NCBI GenBank assembly: GCA_963829705.1
Contig: CAWHJN010000002.1
Span: 223,304-287,303, forward strand
Length of the DNA stretch: 64,000 bases
Direction of reading: 5' to 3'
From: CAWHJN01 sp963829705
GTDB taxonomy: Bacteria; Bacteroidota; Rhodothermia; Rhodothermales; BA12
In this document: one piece after another, positions 25,648-33,804 of the stretch
Layout of the letters: each line of letters begins with the position of its first letter
How positions within the stretch are numbered: the stretch's first letter is position 1
Position numbers and translations under genes: made by a program
Notes under the pieces: model-generated
Told to the model about the DNA's origin: nothing
What the model saw: the letters and a program-made list of their open reading frames with translations, nothing else
Database searches by the model: none

Positions 25648-26364
25648 ATGGTTCGTTTTCTTGCCCTTCTGCTGGTGCTCGTCGCCGCGACGCCCCTCGC
25701 TGCCGAGCCCGCCGATCCGTTTGCCCGCCTCAAAGCGCTCAAGCCGCACGAGCAGGAGGACGTGCTGTGGCTGGCCCGGTGCGTGCTCTCGGAGAGCAAC
25801 CGTGCCGACGAGCAGCGCTACGTGGCATGGGTCGTCCGCAACCGCGTCGAGACGGGCTACCGGGGCACGTCGTACCGCGAGGTGGTGCTGGAGCCGTACC
25901 AGTTCAGCGCCTTCAACGAGCCGTCGGAGCGGCGGCGCTACCTCACCGGACTCGGCGAAAACACGCGCGGTGACAAGGCGTGGCGGTCGGTGCTCGGCAT
26001 CGCCCTCGACGTATACGCGGCCCCGGCGTCGGAACGCCCGTTTTCCATCGAAACGCGCCACTTCTACAGTCCTGTTTCGATGCCGGGCAAATCCACCCCG
26101 CGCTGGGCGAAGGGACGCGCGCCCGTCGCCCTCGCCACGCACATCGACGACGACCGCTTCCGGTTCTACGAGAACGTCGATTACGCTGCCGACGCCCCAC
26201 TGGGATCGCGGGAGGCGCTGGCGGAGGGCGACACGCCGACCGTCACGCGGCGCGGCGGCTCGCTGGCGGAGCGCTTCGAGGCGCGGCGCGCGCGGTTCAA
26301 GACGAGCATCCGCCGCCCGCAGCGCCCCACCTCCCCGGCAGCAGCCCGCACCGGCTCTCGCTGA
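25648..26364 (+). CDS. SleB-type cell wall hydrolase
   Basis: From MVRFLALLLVLVAATPLAAE the protein is 238 residues with a signal peptide. The Hydrolase_2/SleB domain covers about residues 30-150: LWLARCVLSESNRADEQRYVAWVVRNR, with the catalytic Glu in SES, and YREVVLEPYQFSAFN. Family members are lytic transglycosylase-like or amidase-like enzymes that act on peptidoglycan. The C-terminal about 45 residues are basic and low in complexity. A longer frame exists upstream but adds a poor N-terminus before the signal peptide. yidD follows 40 bp later. Confidence 0.82.
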   Translation: MVRFLALLLVLVAATPLAAEPADPFARLKALKPHEQEDVLWLARCVLSESNRADEQRYVAWVVRNRVETGYRGTSYREVVLEPYQFSAFNEPSERRRYLTGLGENTRGDKAWRSVLGIALDVYAAPASERPFSIETRHFYSPVSMPGKSTPRWAKGRAPVALATHIDDDRFRFYENVDYAADAPLGSREALAEGDTPTVTRRGGSLAERFEARRARFKTSIRRPQRPTSPAAARTGSR

Positions 26365-26404
26365 CGCCCCGGAACCGGGCCTCCGGGCTGGCTTTTCGCC
26401 TGTC

Positions 26405-26695
26405 ATGACGCGACTGCTCCATGTGCCCCGGCTGCTCCTCATCGGCCTCGTCCGCTTTTACCAGCTGGCGATCTCGCCGCTCTCGCCGCCGTCGTGCCGC
26501 TACACGCCCACGTGCTCGCAGTACGCCATTGAGGCGCTGCGCGAATACGGGGCGTTGCGGGGCACGGTGCTGGCCGTGTGGCGGGTGCTGCGGTGCGCGC
26601 CGTGGGGCAAGGGCGGCTACGACCCGCCGCGCTGGTTCGGCGAGCCGCCGCCCGCGTGCTGCGCGCCCGAGGCCGAGGCAGAACCGCGCGGGTAG
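26405..26695 (+). CDS. yidD: Membrane protein insertion efficiency factor YidD
   Basis: A 96-residue protein with an amphipathic N-terminus and the full YidD signature: FYQLAISPLSPPSCRYTPTC, SQYAIEALREYGALRG, then RCAPWGKGGYDP. It helps YidC/Sec insert inner-membrane proteins. It is usually found in the rnpA-yidC region; here it follows a cell wall hydrolase gene instead. The extra C-terminal tail (PPPACCAPEAEAEPRG) holds two adjacent Cys. Confidence 0.92.
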   Translation: MTRLLHVPRLLLIGLVRFYQLAISPLSPPSCRYTPTCSQYAIEALREYGALRGTVLAVWRVLRCAPWGKGGYDPPRWFGEPPPACCAPEAEAEPRG

Positions 26696-26764
26696 AAATT
26701 TTTCCCACCGCGCTTATGGAAGAGGATTTGCCACCGATGAGGGTATAAAACCGCTTCCACAATC

Positions 26765-26869
26765 ATGAAATCTCTCCTCGCCTTCGTCGTCATCTCCCTC
26801 TTCACCGTCACGCTGGCGACGCTGCGCCCCGAGGAGCGCCCGAAGAACGAGAAGCCCATGTGGATCTGA
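26765..26869 (+). CDS. Small membrane peptide, hypothetical
   Basis: A 34-codon frame begins MKSLLAFVVISLFTVTLATL and ends RPEERPKNEKPMWI. It has one hydrophobic helix and a charged tail, and a TATAAAA element lies about 15 bp before the start. It is not recognised, and could be a real small protein or chance. Nothing else occupies the gap between yidD and the riboswitch. Confidence 0.35.
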   Translation: MKSLLAFVVISLFTVTLATLRPEERPKNEKPMWI

Positions 26870-26955
26870 CCGATCTGCGCGTGAAGTTTGGCCGGGCGGT
26901 TGCGCTGCTGCGCGCGGGGCCGGTAGCTTTGGCGTCAGTTCTTTCACACACGCCG

Positions 26956-27189
26956 CAGGTTCTGCCCTTCACGGGCAGATTAAAAGGGAATCCGGGAGGC
27001 CGTTTGGGCCGAGCCGGAGCTGTGCCCGCAACTGTGAGACGCCGGGATGTTTTCCATATAAACGTCCACGGGCGAGGCCGATGAACCGGACCGTCACTGC
27101 GCGCTGCGTGGGAAGGCGGCTCCGCCGAGGCCCGCCCGTCTTCCTGAAAGATTTTCGGGAGAGGCGCCGAGCCAGGAGACCTGCCTGCG
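26956..27189 (+). ncRNA. Cobalamin riboswitch (aptamer)
   Basis: The conserved cobalamin aptamer parts are present in order: AAAAGGGAATCCGG near 26983, GCCGGAGCTGTGCCCGCAAC near 27010, and the B12 box GAGCCAGGAGACCTGCC ending at 27185. The closing stem P1 is CGCAGG (26956-26961) with CCTGCG (27184-27189). A long peripheral domain lies between the core and the B12 box. It precedes a btuB-like gene, as expected for B12-repressed uptake. Confidence 0.93.
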
Positions 27190-27274
27190 ACGTGACGTGC
27201 CACCCTCCGGGATCAGAGGTTGCGGCCCACCGCCTGCTTCTGGAGCAGCCGCGCACCCGCGGCAACGGCGCTGT

Positions 27275-27306
27275 GCCCGACCTCGCATTTGAGGATCGGG
27301 CTTTTT
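27275..27306 (+). terminator. Riboswitch expression platform: intrinsic terminator
   Basis: GCCCGACCTC (27275-27284) pairs with GAGG-A-TCGGGC (27291-27301), with one bulged A, and is followed at once by TTTTT. The U-tract ends one base before the GTG start of the receptor gene, and the only Shine-Dalgarno-like word (GAGG) lies inside the stem. The hairpin can therefore both stop transcription and hide the ribosome site. Confidence 0.75.
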
Positions 27307-27307
27307 C

Positions 27308-29155
27308 GTGCGCTGTCTCTTCGTCTCTCTCTCTCTGCTGCTTGCTGCCGCCGCCTCACAGGCGCAGGATTCCACCCGTGTGCTGCCTGAGATCGAGGTG
27401 ACGGCGGCGCGTGGCGCGGCGACGCTCGCGGCCACAGGCCGCTCCACCCGGCTCGACTCGGCAGCCCTTCGGCAAACGGCGGCCTCGACGCTGGCCGACC
27501 TGCTGGCGCGGCGCGGCGGCGTCTTCGTGCGCGCCTACGGTCCCACGGGCCTCGCCTCGGCCAGCCTGCGCGGCACCGGCGCGGCCCAGACGCTCGTGCT
27601 GCTCGACGGCTTCCCGCTCGCCAACCCGCAACTCGGCCAGGCAGATCTATCGCTCGTGCCCACGGCACTGCTGGCCCGAGCTGACATTCTCCACGGCGCC
27701 GCGTCGGCGTGGCACGGCACGGGGGCCGTCGGGGGCGTGGTGGCGCTCGCCTCGCAGGCACCCGGCGACGGCCTCCAGGCGCACGTCGAAGGCGAAGCGG
27801 GCGACTACGGCACACGCGGGCTGACGGCCTCTATGCAGGCGGGTACGGCGCGGCGCGGCCTGCGGCTGAACGTCACGCACCGGCGGCAGACGGGCGACTT
27901 CCCCTTCGAGCGGTCGCCGAGCGAAACCGCGCGCCGCCAGAACGCCGACGCCGCGCAGACGGGTATCCTCGCCACCGCGCACCTCGGGCGGAGCCGCGCG
28001 GGCCTGTGGCTCACCGACGCCGAGCGCGGGTTGCCCGGCGCGGCGGGCACGCAGGCCCAGCACGAACGGCAGCACGACCGCACAGCGCGCCTCTGGCTTC
28101 GCCACACCCGGCCCACGGCGCACGGCGTCGTGCAGGGCGGCGTGGCCCTTCAGATGGACGCGCTGCGCTACCGCAACCCGCTGCTGGGTCTGGACGAGAC
28201 GGGACGCGCGCGGGCGCTGACGGCGGAGGTTTCGGGCGTCCGGGCGCTGGGCACGGCGTGGCACGTGGGCGGCGGGGTGCTGTACGGCTTCGCGCAGGCC
28301 GTCCATCCGAGCCTGTCGGACGCGGCGCGCGAGCACCGGGCGGGCCTCCACGTTTCTGCCGACGGCGAGACGGGCCGCCTCCACGCCTCGCTGGCCCTCC
28401 GCCTCGACGCCTATACACGGGCACGAAGCGCGCTGACGCCGCGCCTCGGCGTGGGCTTCGACCTGACGCCGCACCTGCGGTGGATGGCCAGCGGCGGCAG
28501 CAGCTTCCGCGTGCCCACCTTCAACGACCGATTCTGGCAGCCCGGCGGCAACGCCGCGTTGAAACCCGAGCGTGGCTGGTCGGCGGAAACAGGCCTGCGG
28601 TGGCAGCACGGTAGCCTCGTCGCCGAAGTCACCACGTTCGCGCACGCCGTCCGCGAACAGATCGTGTGGCTGCCCGACGCCACGGGCGTGTGGAGGGCGG
28701 ACAACGTCGGAAAGGTGCGGACGCGGGGCGTGGAGGCATCGGTCGAATGGCACGGGGACGGGATCGGGCGTCCCCACGGCGGCGCGTTCTACACCCTCAC
28801 CGACGCCCGCGATTACACCGACCCGGCATCGGCGAGCTACCGGCATCCGCTGCGCTACGTCCCGCACGAAACCGCGCGGCTGTACGCGGGCGCGGCCTTC
28901 GGCGCGCTGGCCTTCGACGCCGGGCTGCGCTACACCGGCATCCGGCACGTGCAGGCAGATGGCCGCGGCGCGCTCGATCCGTATGCCGTCGTGGACGCAC
29001 GAACCGCCTACACGGCGCGCGTGCCGGGTGGAACGATGGACGCGACGCTCATCGCCGAGAACGCGCTGGATGTGCGCTACAGCGTGCTCCAGGGCTACCC
29101 CATGCCGCCCCGCCACCTTCGCTTCACGCTCGCCTACACGTGGCACAAACGGTGA
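27308..29155 (+). CDS. btuB: TonB-dependent cobalamin receptor, BtuB-like
   Basis: A 615-residue outer-membrane receptor starting at GTG, with signal peptide (RCLFVSLSLLLAAAASQAQD). The plug domain has TLADLLARRGGVFVRAYGPT, SLRGTGAAQTLVLLDGFPLA and GAVGGVVALAS; the barrel ends in a C-terminal aromatic strand HLRFTLAYTWHKR. It imports a siderophore-like ligand across the outer membrane using TonB energy. The cobalamin riboswitch directly upstream identifies the ligand as a cobamide. BtuC, BtuD and BtuF are not in the window. Confidence 0.9.
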   Translation: MRCLFVSLSLLLAAAASQAQDSTRVLPEIEVTAARGAATLAATGRSTRLDSAALRQTAASTLADLLARRGGVFVRAYGPTGLASASLRGTGAAQTLVLLDGFPLANPQLGQADLSLVPTALLARADILHGAASAWHGTGAVGGVVALASQAPGDGLQAHVEGEAGDYGTRGLTASMQAGTARRGLRLNVTHRRQTGDFPFERSPSETARRQNADAAQTGILATAHLGRSRAGLWLTDAERGLPGAAGTQAQHERQHDRTARLWLRHTRPTAHGVVQGGVALQMDALRYRNPLLGLDETGRARALTAEVSGVRALGTAWHVGGGVLYGFAQAVHPSLSDAAREHRAGLHVSADGETGRLHASLALRLDAYTRARSALTPRLGVGFDLTPHLRWMASGGSSFRVPTFNDRFWQPGGNAALKPERGWSAETGLRWQHGSLVAEVTTFAHAVREQIVWLPDATGVWRADNVGKVRTRGVEASVEWHGDGIGRPHGGAFYTLTDARDYTDPASASYRHPLRYVPHETARLYAGAAFGALAFDAGLRYTGIRHVQADGRGALDPYAVVDARTAYTARVPGGTMDATLIAENALDVRYSVLQGYPMPPRHLRFTLAYTWHKR

Positions 29156-29180
29156 GTCTTCGGCCTGTCATTTCCTTCGT

Positions 29181-29240
29181 GGAGTGCAATGATTTGCGCT
29201 CCTACCGCTGACTTTCGCTCCGGGCGCTGCGCCCCTACTC
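29181..29240. repeat. Hairpin and GGGCGC repeat in btuB/btuG-like spacer
   Basis: GGAGTGCAA (29181-29189) and TTGCGCTCC (29194-29202) form a 9-bp stem with one G-U pair. Then CGGGCGCTGCGCCCCTAC belongs to the dispersed GGGGCGCA motif family seen elsewhere in the window. The hairpin may reduce read-through between the two genes or be part of a dispersed repeat. Confidence 0.35.
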
Positions 29241-29249
29241 GACACTCGC

Positions 29250-30347
29250 ATGAAACCTCTCGCCACGCTCCTCTTCTCCCTTCTGCTGCTCGCGGGCTGC
29301 GATCTTTTCGAATCCACTGACGAGGCGGCGACATCTGTCGTGGCGGCCGTGTATGTCGCCAACCAGGGTAACTTCAGCGACGGCAACGGCAGCGTCTCGG
29401 TGTACGACCCCGAAACTGGCCTCGCTGCGCCGGACGCGATCACCGGCCTCGGCTCCATTGTGCAGAGCGTGTTCGCGCGCGACACCACGCTCTACGTCGT
29501 CGCCAATACGGGCGGCCGCGTCGCCGTCTACGGCGCGGCAGGAAGGGGCCTTCGGGCATCCATCTCAGGGTTGCTCGCGCCCCGCTACATGGCTGCACAG
29601 GGCACGCTCGGCTTCGTGACGAACCTCTATGGCGACGCCGCCACGTTCAGCGGTGGGACGATTTCGGTGCTCGACCTCGCCCGCAACGTCAAGCTGCGCG
29701 ACGTGGCCGTGGGCGACAACCCCGAGGGGATCGCCGTGGCGGGCGGGCGCGTCTACGTCGCCAACAGCGGCTTCGGAAACGGATCGACCGTCAGTGTGCT
29801 CGACGCGCAGGGCATGGCGGTCATCCAGACCCTCGACGTGGCGTGCGACGGTCCACGCAATCTGGCCGTAGACGAGGAGGACGAAGTGTGGGTGTTCTGC
29901 ACCGGGCGCATGCTCTACGACGCCGATTTCAACGTGATCGGGCAGACGGATGGTGCCGTGCGCGTGCTCGACGGCGCGACGGGGCGCATCGTGGCACGCA
30001 TCGATACGGATGGGCCGATTGGCGCGGCGAACCTTGGGCAGGATGCGTTCTACAGCGCACAGGCGCAGGAGGCCTACGCCATTCTGAACGGCGAGGGCGT
30101 GCTCCGCTTCGATACGCGCACCAACACGCTCGCCGCTACGCTGACGCGAAGCGACCTCGGCGGCGACGCCACGCCCATCGGGGCCATCGCCTACGACGCC
30201 GCCCGCGAAACACTGTACCTGGGCCGTGTACCGGGCTTTACTACGTCTGGCACGGTACGCCTGCACGGACGCGACGGCAAGGCGAAAGGGGCGTTCCCGG
30301 TGGGCATCGCGCCGTCGTACATCACCTTCCGCGAAGAGGCGCGCTGA
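29250..30347 (+). CDS. Beta-propeller surface lipoprotein, BtuG-like candidate
   Basis: A 365-residue lipoprotein (MKPLATLLFSLLLLAGC, lipid Cys17). The mature part has YncE/DUF5074-like repeats: VYVANQGNFSDGNGSVSVYD, VYVANSGFGNGSTVSVLDAQ, GTISVLDLARNVKLRDVAVG and GAVRVLDGATGRIVARIDTD, consistent with a seven-blade propeller. In Bacteroides, BtuG is a surface propeller lipoprotein encoded next to btuB that captures cobalamin with very high affinity. The same gene order behind a cobalamin riboswitch suggests the same role here; that is inference. Its stop overlaps the next start by one base. Confidence 0.8.
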   Translation: MKPLATLLFSLLLLAGCDLFESTDEAATSVVAAVYVANQGNFSDGNGSVSVYDPETGLAAPDAITGLGSIVQSVFARDTTLYVVANTGGRVAVYGAAGRGLRASISGLLAPRYMAAQGTLGFVTNLYGDAATFSGGTISVLDLARNVKLRDVAVGDNPEGIAVAGGRVYVANSGFGNGSTVSVLDAQGMAVIQTLDVACDGPRNLAVDEEDEVWVFCTGRMLYDADFNVIGQTDGAVRVLDGATGRIVARIDTDGPIGAANLGQDAFYSAQAQEAYAILNGEGVLRFDTRTNTLAATLTRSDLGGDATPIGAIAYDAARETLYLGRVPGFTTSGTVRLHGRDGKAKGAFPVGIAPSYITFREEAR

Positions 30348-30574
30348 TGCATATCGACCGCTGCGTGTGCTTTGGCGAGCCGTTCGCGCATCTCAAAACC
30401 GTGGCCGACGCGACGGGCAGCGATTCCATCGCCGCGTTGCAGCAGCACGTGGCCTTCGGGCTGCGCTGCGAACGGTGCCACCCGTACGTCCGGCGGATGC
30501 TGGCGACGGGCGAGACGGCCTTCGGCGAGGGGATCAGGGACGAGGCGACCGGGGGCGAGGCGCGCCGCGTGTGA
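30347..30574 (+). CDS. BFD-like [2Fe-2S]-binding small protein
   Basis: A 75-residue protein with CxC at the start (MHIDRCVCFGEPFAHL) and CxxC near residue 43 (LRCERCHPYVRRM), the four-Cys layout of bacterioferritin-associated-ferredoxin-like [2Fe-2S] domains. The start ATG shares one base with the preceding stop, so it is co-translated with the propeller lipoprotein and lies in the B12 operon. A role as electron donor, for example in cobalt reduction or cobalamin processing, is a guess. Confidence 0.75.
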   Translation: MHIDRCVCFGEPFAHLKTVADATGSDSIAALQQHVAFGLRCERCHPYVRRMLATGETAFGEGIRDEATGGEARRV

Positions 30575-30654
30575 CGATACCGTAGGGCGGCGTCCGGGCA
30601 GGCAGCCGCGGCGTATGCTGCCACCCGCGCTTTTCCCATTCACCATCCCCCTCT

Positions 30655-32001
30655 GTGGCCGTCTGGTTCACCCTCATCGGAGTGCTGTTCGTCGGGATGG
30701 CGCTCGTCCGGACGCACCTGCGGCATATGCCCGTCACGACGGCGCTGGTGTACCTGGGTGTCGGCGCGGTGCTGGGCGCGCTCGGGCTCGTCGAGGGGAC
30801 GCCGTGGGGCGCGTCGGAGGTGCTGGAGGTCGGGGCCGAGATCGCCGTCATCGTCTCGCTGTTCACCGCCGGGCTGAAGCTGCGCGCACCGCTGACAGAA
30901 AAGCGCTGGGTGCTGCCCGTGCGCCTCGCGTTCCTGTCGATGACGCTGACGGTGGCGGCCATCGCGGCGTTCGGCGTCTACGCGCTGGGGTTGCCGCTCG
31001 GCGTGGCCGTGCTGCTCGGGGCCGTCCTCGCACCCACCGACCCCGTGCTGGCCTCCGACGTGCAGGTGCGCCACCCCGACGACTGCGACCGGCTGCGCTT
31101 CAGCCTGACGGGCGAGGCGGGCCTCAACGACGGCACCGCGTTTCCCTTCGTGATGCTGGGGCTGGGCCTCATCGGCGCGCACGAGATCGGGGCGTGGGGG
31201 CTGCGCTGGCTGGGCGTAGACGTGCTGTGGGCTATCGGCGGTGGCCTCGCGCTCGGGTGGGGCTGCGGCCTCGTCATCGGCAGGCTGGTGCTGCACCTGC
31301 GTAAAATCCACCGCGAGGCCCTCGGGCTCGACGATTTCCTGACGCTCGGCCTCATCGCGCTCTCCTACGGCGGCGCGCTGCTGCTGCACACGTACGGATT
31401 TCTGGCCGTCTTCGCCGCCGGGCTGGCGCTGCGGCGCGTCGAGCGGCAGGGCAGCGGCGAGCAGCCTCTGCGCGACGTGAAAGCCGCCGCTGAAGCCGAG
31501 CGCGCCACAGAAGAGCCGGACGAGGACGTGGCAGAAATCCTCGAAGAAGAAGGCGTCTCGGCCAGCGCGGTGGACGAGCAGCGCGCCGCTGCCTACATGG
31601 CCGATGCGGTGCTGGGCTTCAACGAGCAACTCGAGCGCATCGGCGAACTGGCCGTCGTCGTGATCACGGGCGCGCTGCTCGTGCAAACGCCGCTGCCGAT
31701 CGAGTTGCTGGGGCTGGCGGCTGTGCTGTTTTTCGTCATCCGCCCCGCCGCCGTGTGGCTGGGCCTCGCGGGCGCAGACGTGACCAACCAGCAGCGACGC
31801 TACATCAGCTGGTTCGGCATTCGCGGCATCGGCTCGCTCTATTACCTCGCCTACGCCCTGAACCACGGCCTAGGCGACCTCCCCGAGGCCGAATTCGTAG
31901 CAAGCCTGACGGTGGGCGTCATGGCACTTTCCATCGTGCTGCACGGCATCTCGGTCACCCCGCTGATGGATCGCTACCGGAAAACGACGGAAGAAGGGTA
32001 A
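30655..32001 (+). CDS. Cation:proton antiporter (CPA1 family)
   Basis: A 448-residue membrane protein from GTG (VAVWFTLIGVLFVGMALVRT) with about twelve helices. The antiporter core LLGAVLAPTDPVLASDVQV and TGEAGLNDGTAFPFVMLGLG carry the transport acids. A charged insert of about 70 residues (EAERATEEPDEDVAEILEEE) lies before the last helices, and WFGIRGIGSLYYLAYALNHG ends the fold. It probably exchanges Na+ or K+ for H+; ion choice cannot be read. It follows the B12 genes by 80 bp, with no clear functional link. Confidence 0.88.
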   Translation: MAVWFTLIGVLFVGMALVRTHLRHMPVTTALVYLGVGAVLGALGLVEGTPWGASEVLEVGAEIAVIVSLFTAGLKLRAPLTEKRWVLPVRLAFLSMTLTVAAIAAFGVYALGLPLGVAVLLGAVLAPTDPVLASDVQVRHPDDCDRLRFSLTGEAGLNDGTAFPFVMLGLGLIGAHEIGAWGLRWLGVDVLWAIGGGLALGWGCGLVIGRLVLHLRKIHREALGLDDFLTLGLIALSYGGALLLHTYGFLAVFAAGLALRRVERQGSGEQPLRDVKAAAEAERATEEPDEDVAEILEEEGVSASAVDEQRAAAYMADAVLGFNEQLERIGELAVVVITGALLVQTPLPIELLGLAAVLFFVIRPAAVWLGLAGADVTNQQRRYISWFGIRGIGSLYYLAYALNHGLGDLPEAEFVASLTVGVMALSIVLHGISVTPLMDRYRKTTEEG

Positions 32002-32070
32002 GCGTTGGTACTGGCTACCAGTCCTGTGCCATCGGAGGTTTGAGACCAAAGGGTTGAGCGGCACAGGCAG
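32002..32070. other. Structured spacer before the O-antigen ligase gene
   Basis: CCTGTGCC (32023-32030) pairs with GGCACAGG (32060-32067) around a purine-rich loop, and TGGTA/TACCA forms a small hairpin just upstream. There is no T-tract, so it is not a normal terminator. The function is unknown. Confidence 0.3.
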
Positions 32071-32121
32071 TTGCGCGTATCGTGCAACGTCGTTTCCCTG
32101 CCGTCCTTCCTCCTCGGTGTT

Positions 32122-33741
32122 TTGAACGAACCCGCTCCCCTGCTCCTCCCCGCTCCAGAGATACAGCTCCCCACGTGGCGCGACGCGTTCGCACTGCGCG
32201 TCGTCCAGATCGGTGCGGTGCTGTCGGTGGTCGTCGCCACGGCGTCGATGCCGTTCGAGCTCGACCGCTTCTACGTCCCGAAGGAGGCCGTGCTGCACGC
32301 GACGGCGTTTCTGGCGGGGCTACTGCTGCTGCCGTCGCTGCGTCGCCTCTCGTTCACCCGTGTCGATGTTTGGCTGTCGCTGTTTGCGCTGGCGGGGGGC
32401 GTCTCGGCGCTACTGGCCACGAACGGCTGGAACGCCTCGCGCTCGCTCGCGCTGACGGCGTCGGGCCTGCTGCTCTACGCCTGTGCCCGCGCACTCGGCT
32501 CGGCGGGGTACACGCGGGCGCTGCTCAACGGGATGGCCCTCGCCGTCGTGGTGGCGTGCGCGACGGCGCTCGTGCAGGCGTATGGCGTCGAAGCGGCGTG
32601 GTTCAGCCGCAACCGGATGCCGGGGGGCACGCTGGGCAACCGCAATGCCATCGGGCACCTCGCCGTGCTCGGGCTGCCGCTCGTGGCGCTCGTCGCCCTC
32701 GACGCCCGCCGCGTCCGGACGTTCGCGCTCGGCGCCTCCGGGGTGATGCTGTGCATGACGGCGCTCGTGCTGACGCGCTCGCGGGCGGCGTGGCTGGCGC
32801 TTGCCATCGTCGCCGTCGTGCTCGTCGTGGGCGTCGTCCTCATCGCCTTCCGGCACCACGCGCGCACGCTCCCGCTGCGCGGACTGGCGCTGCTGGCCCT
32901 GATGACCGTGGGCGTGGGCGCGGCGCTGGTGCTGCCCAACGCCCTCCAGTGGCGCAGCGACACGCCCTACCTCGAAACCGCGCGCAGCCTCGCCAATCAC
33001 CGCGAAGGCAGCGGGCGGGGCCGGCTCGTGCAATACAAACATTCGCTCGCCATGACGCTGCACCACCCGGTGTTCGGCGTCGGGCCGGGCAACTGGCCCG
33101 TCGAGTACCCCGGCCACGCTGCCCGCCGCGACCCGTCGTTGAGCGGACGGAATCCCGGCATGACCGCCAACCCGTGGCCGAGCAGCGACCTGGTGGCGAT
33201 GGTTTCCGAGCGGGGCCTGCTGGGCACGGCGCTGGCCGGACTCGCCTTCCTGTTGCTGGGCTGGACGACGCTGCAGGGCGTCTGGCGGGCCACCACGCCC
33301 GAGGGCGCGCTCGGAGCACTTGTGCTGGTGAGCATGTGGATCGGCACGCTCGTCGCCGGGGCATTCGATGCCGTGCTGCTCCTGCCGTGGCCGCTGCTCG
33401 TCGTCGCCACCGCCACAGGCGCGCTGTGGGCCTCGGACACCCTCGAACCGATTGCGCTTCGCGGAGCCCTGCGGTGGGCACTCCTCGTCGCGCTCGTCGT
33501 CGCCACCGGCACGGCCATGGCGCGCAGCGCGATGCAGGTGCGCGCCATGCAGGTGGTTTCCGAGTCCCCCACGCCAGCAGACCTCCTGCGCGCCACCCAC
33601 CTCGACCCCGGCAACTACCGCATCCACATGCGGCTGGCGCAGCGTGGTAACCGCCAGAGCCGCTGCGTCCACGCCGTTGCCGCGAGCGAGCTTTACCCGC
33701 ATTCCGTGCGCGCGGCACAGGCAGCCCGCCGTTGCCGGTAA
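32122..33741 (+). CDS. O-antigen ligase / polymerase (Wzy_C) family protein
   Basis: A large membrane protein of about 539 residues if started at the TTG at 32122 (LNEPAPLLLPAPEIQLPTW); the open frame extends to another TTG at 32071. It has ten to twelve helices. The family's periplasmic loop contains TLGNRNAIGHLAVLGLPLV, the Arg-rich ALVLTRSRAAWLALAI and HPVFGVGPGNWPVEYPGHA. Relatives join or polymerise O-antigen or other glycans at the outer face of the inner membrane. No other polysaccharide genes are near. A 10-bp-stem terminator follows at once. Confidence 0.8.
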   Translation: MNEPAPLLLPAPEIQLPTWRDAFALRVVQIGAVLSVVVATASMPFELDRFYVPKEAVLHATAFLAGLLLLPSLRRLSFTRVDVWLSLFALAGGVSALLATNGWNASRSLALTASGLLLYACARALGSAGYTRALLNGMALAVVVACATALVQAYGVEAAWFSRNRMPGGTLGNRNAIGHLAVLGLPLVALVALDARRVRTFALGASGVMLCMTALVLTRSRAAWLALAIVAVVLVVGVVLIAFRHHARTLPLRGLALLALMTVGVGAALVLPNALQWRSDTPYLETARSLANHREGSGRGRLVQYKHSLAMTLHHPVFGVGPGNWPVEYPGHAARRDPSLSGRNPGMTANPWPSSDLVAMVSERGLLGTALAGLAFLLLGWTTLQGVWRATTPEGALGALVLVSMWIGTLVAGAFDAVLLLPWPLLVVATATGALWASDTLEPIALRGALRWALLVALVVATGTAMARSAMQVRAMQVVSESPTPADLLRATHLDPGNYRIHMRLAQRGNRQSRCVHAVAASELYPHSVRAAQAARRCR

Positions 33742-33747
33742 AACGTA

Positions 33748-33780
33748 GCGAGGCGTCCCCCGTGGTGGAAGACGCCTCGC
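33748..33780. terminator. Bidirectional terminator between ligase and rplQ
   Basis: GCGAGGCGTC (33748-33757) and GACGCCTCGC (33771-33780) form a perfect 10-bp stem. It lies between two convergent genes, 6 bp after the ligase stop and 24 bp beyond the rplQ stop, and ends the ribosomal cluster. Confidence 0.75.
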
Positions 33781-33804
33781 CGTGTTACCTGAACAGGCCC
33801 GCTC

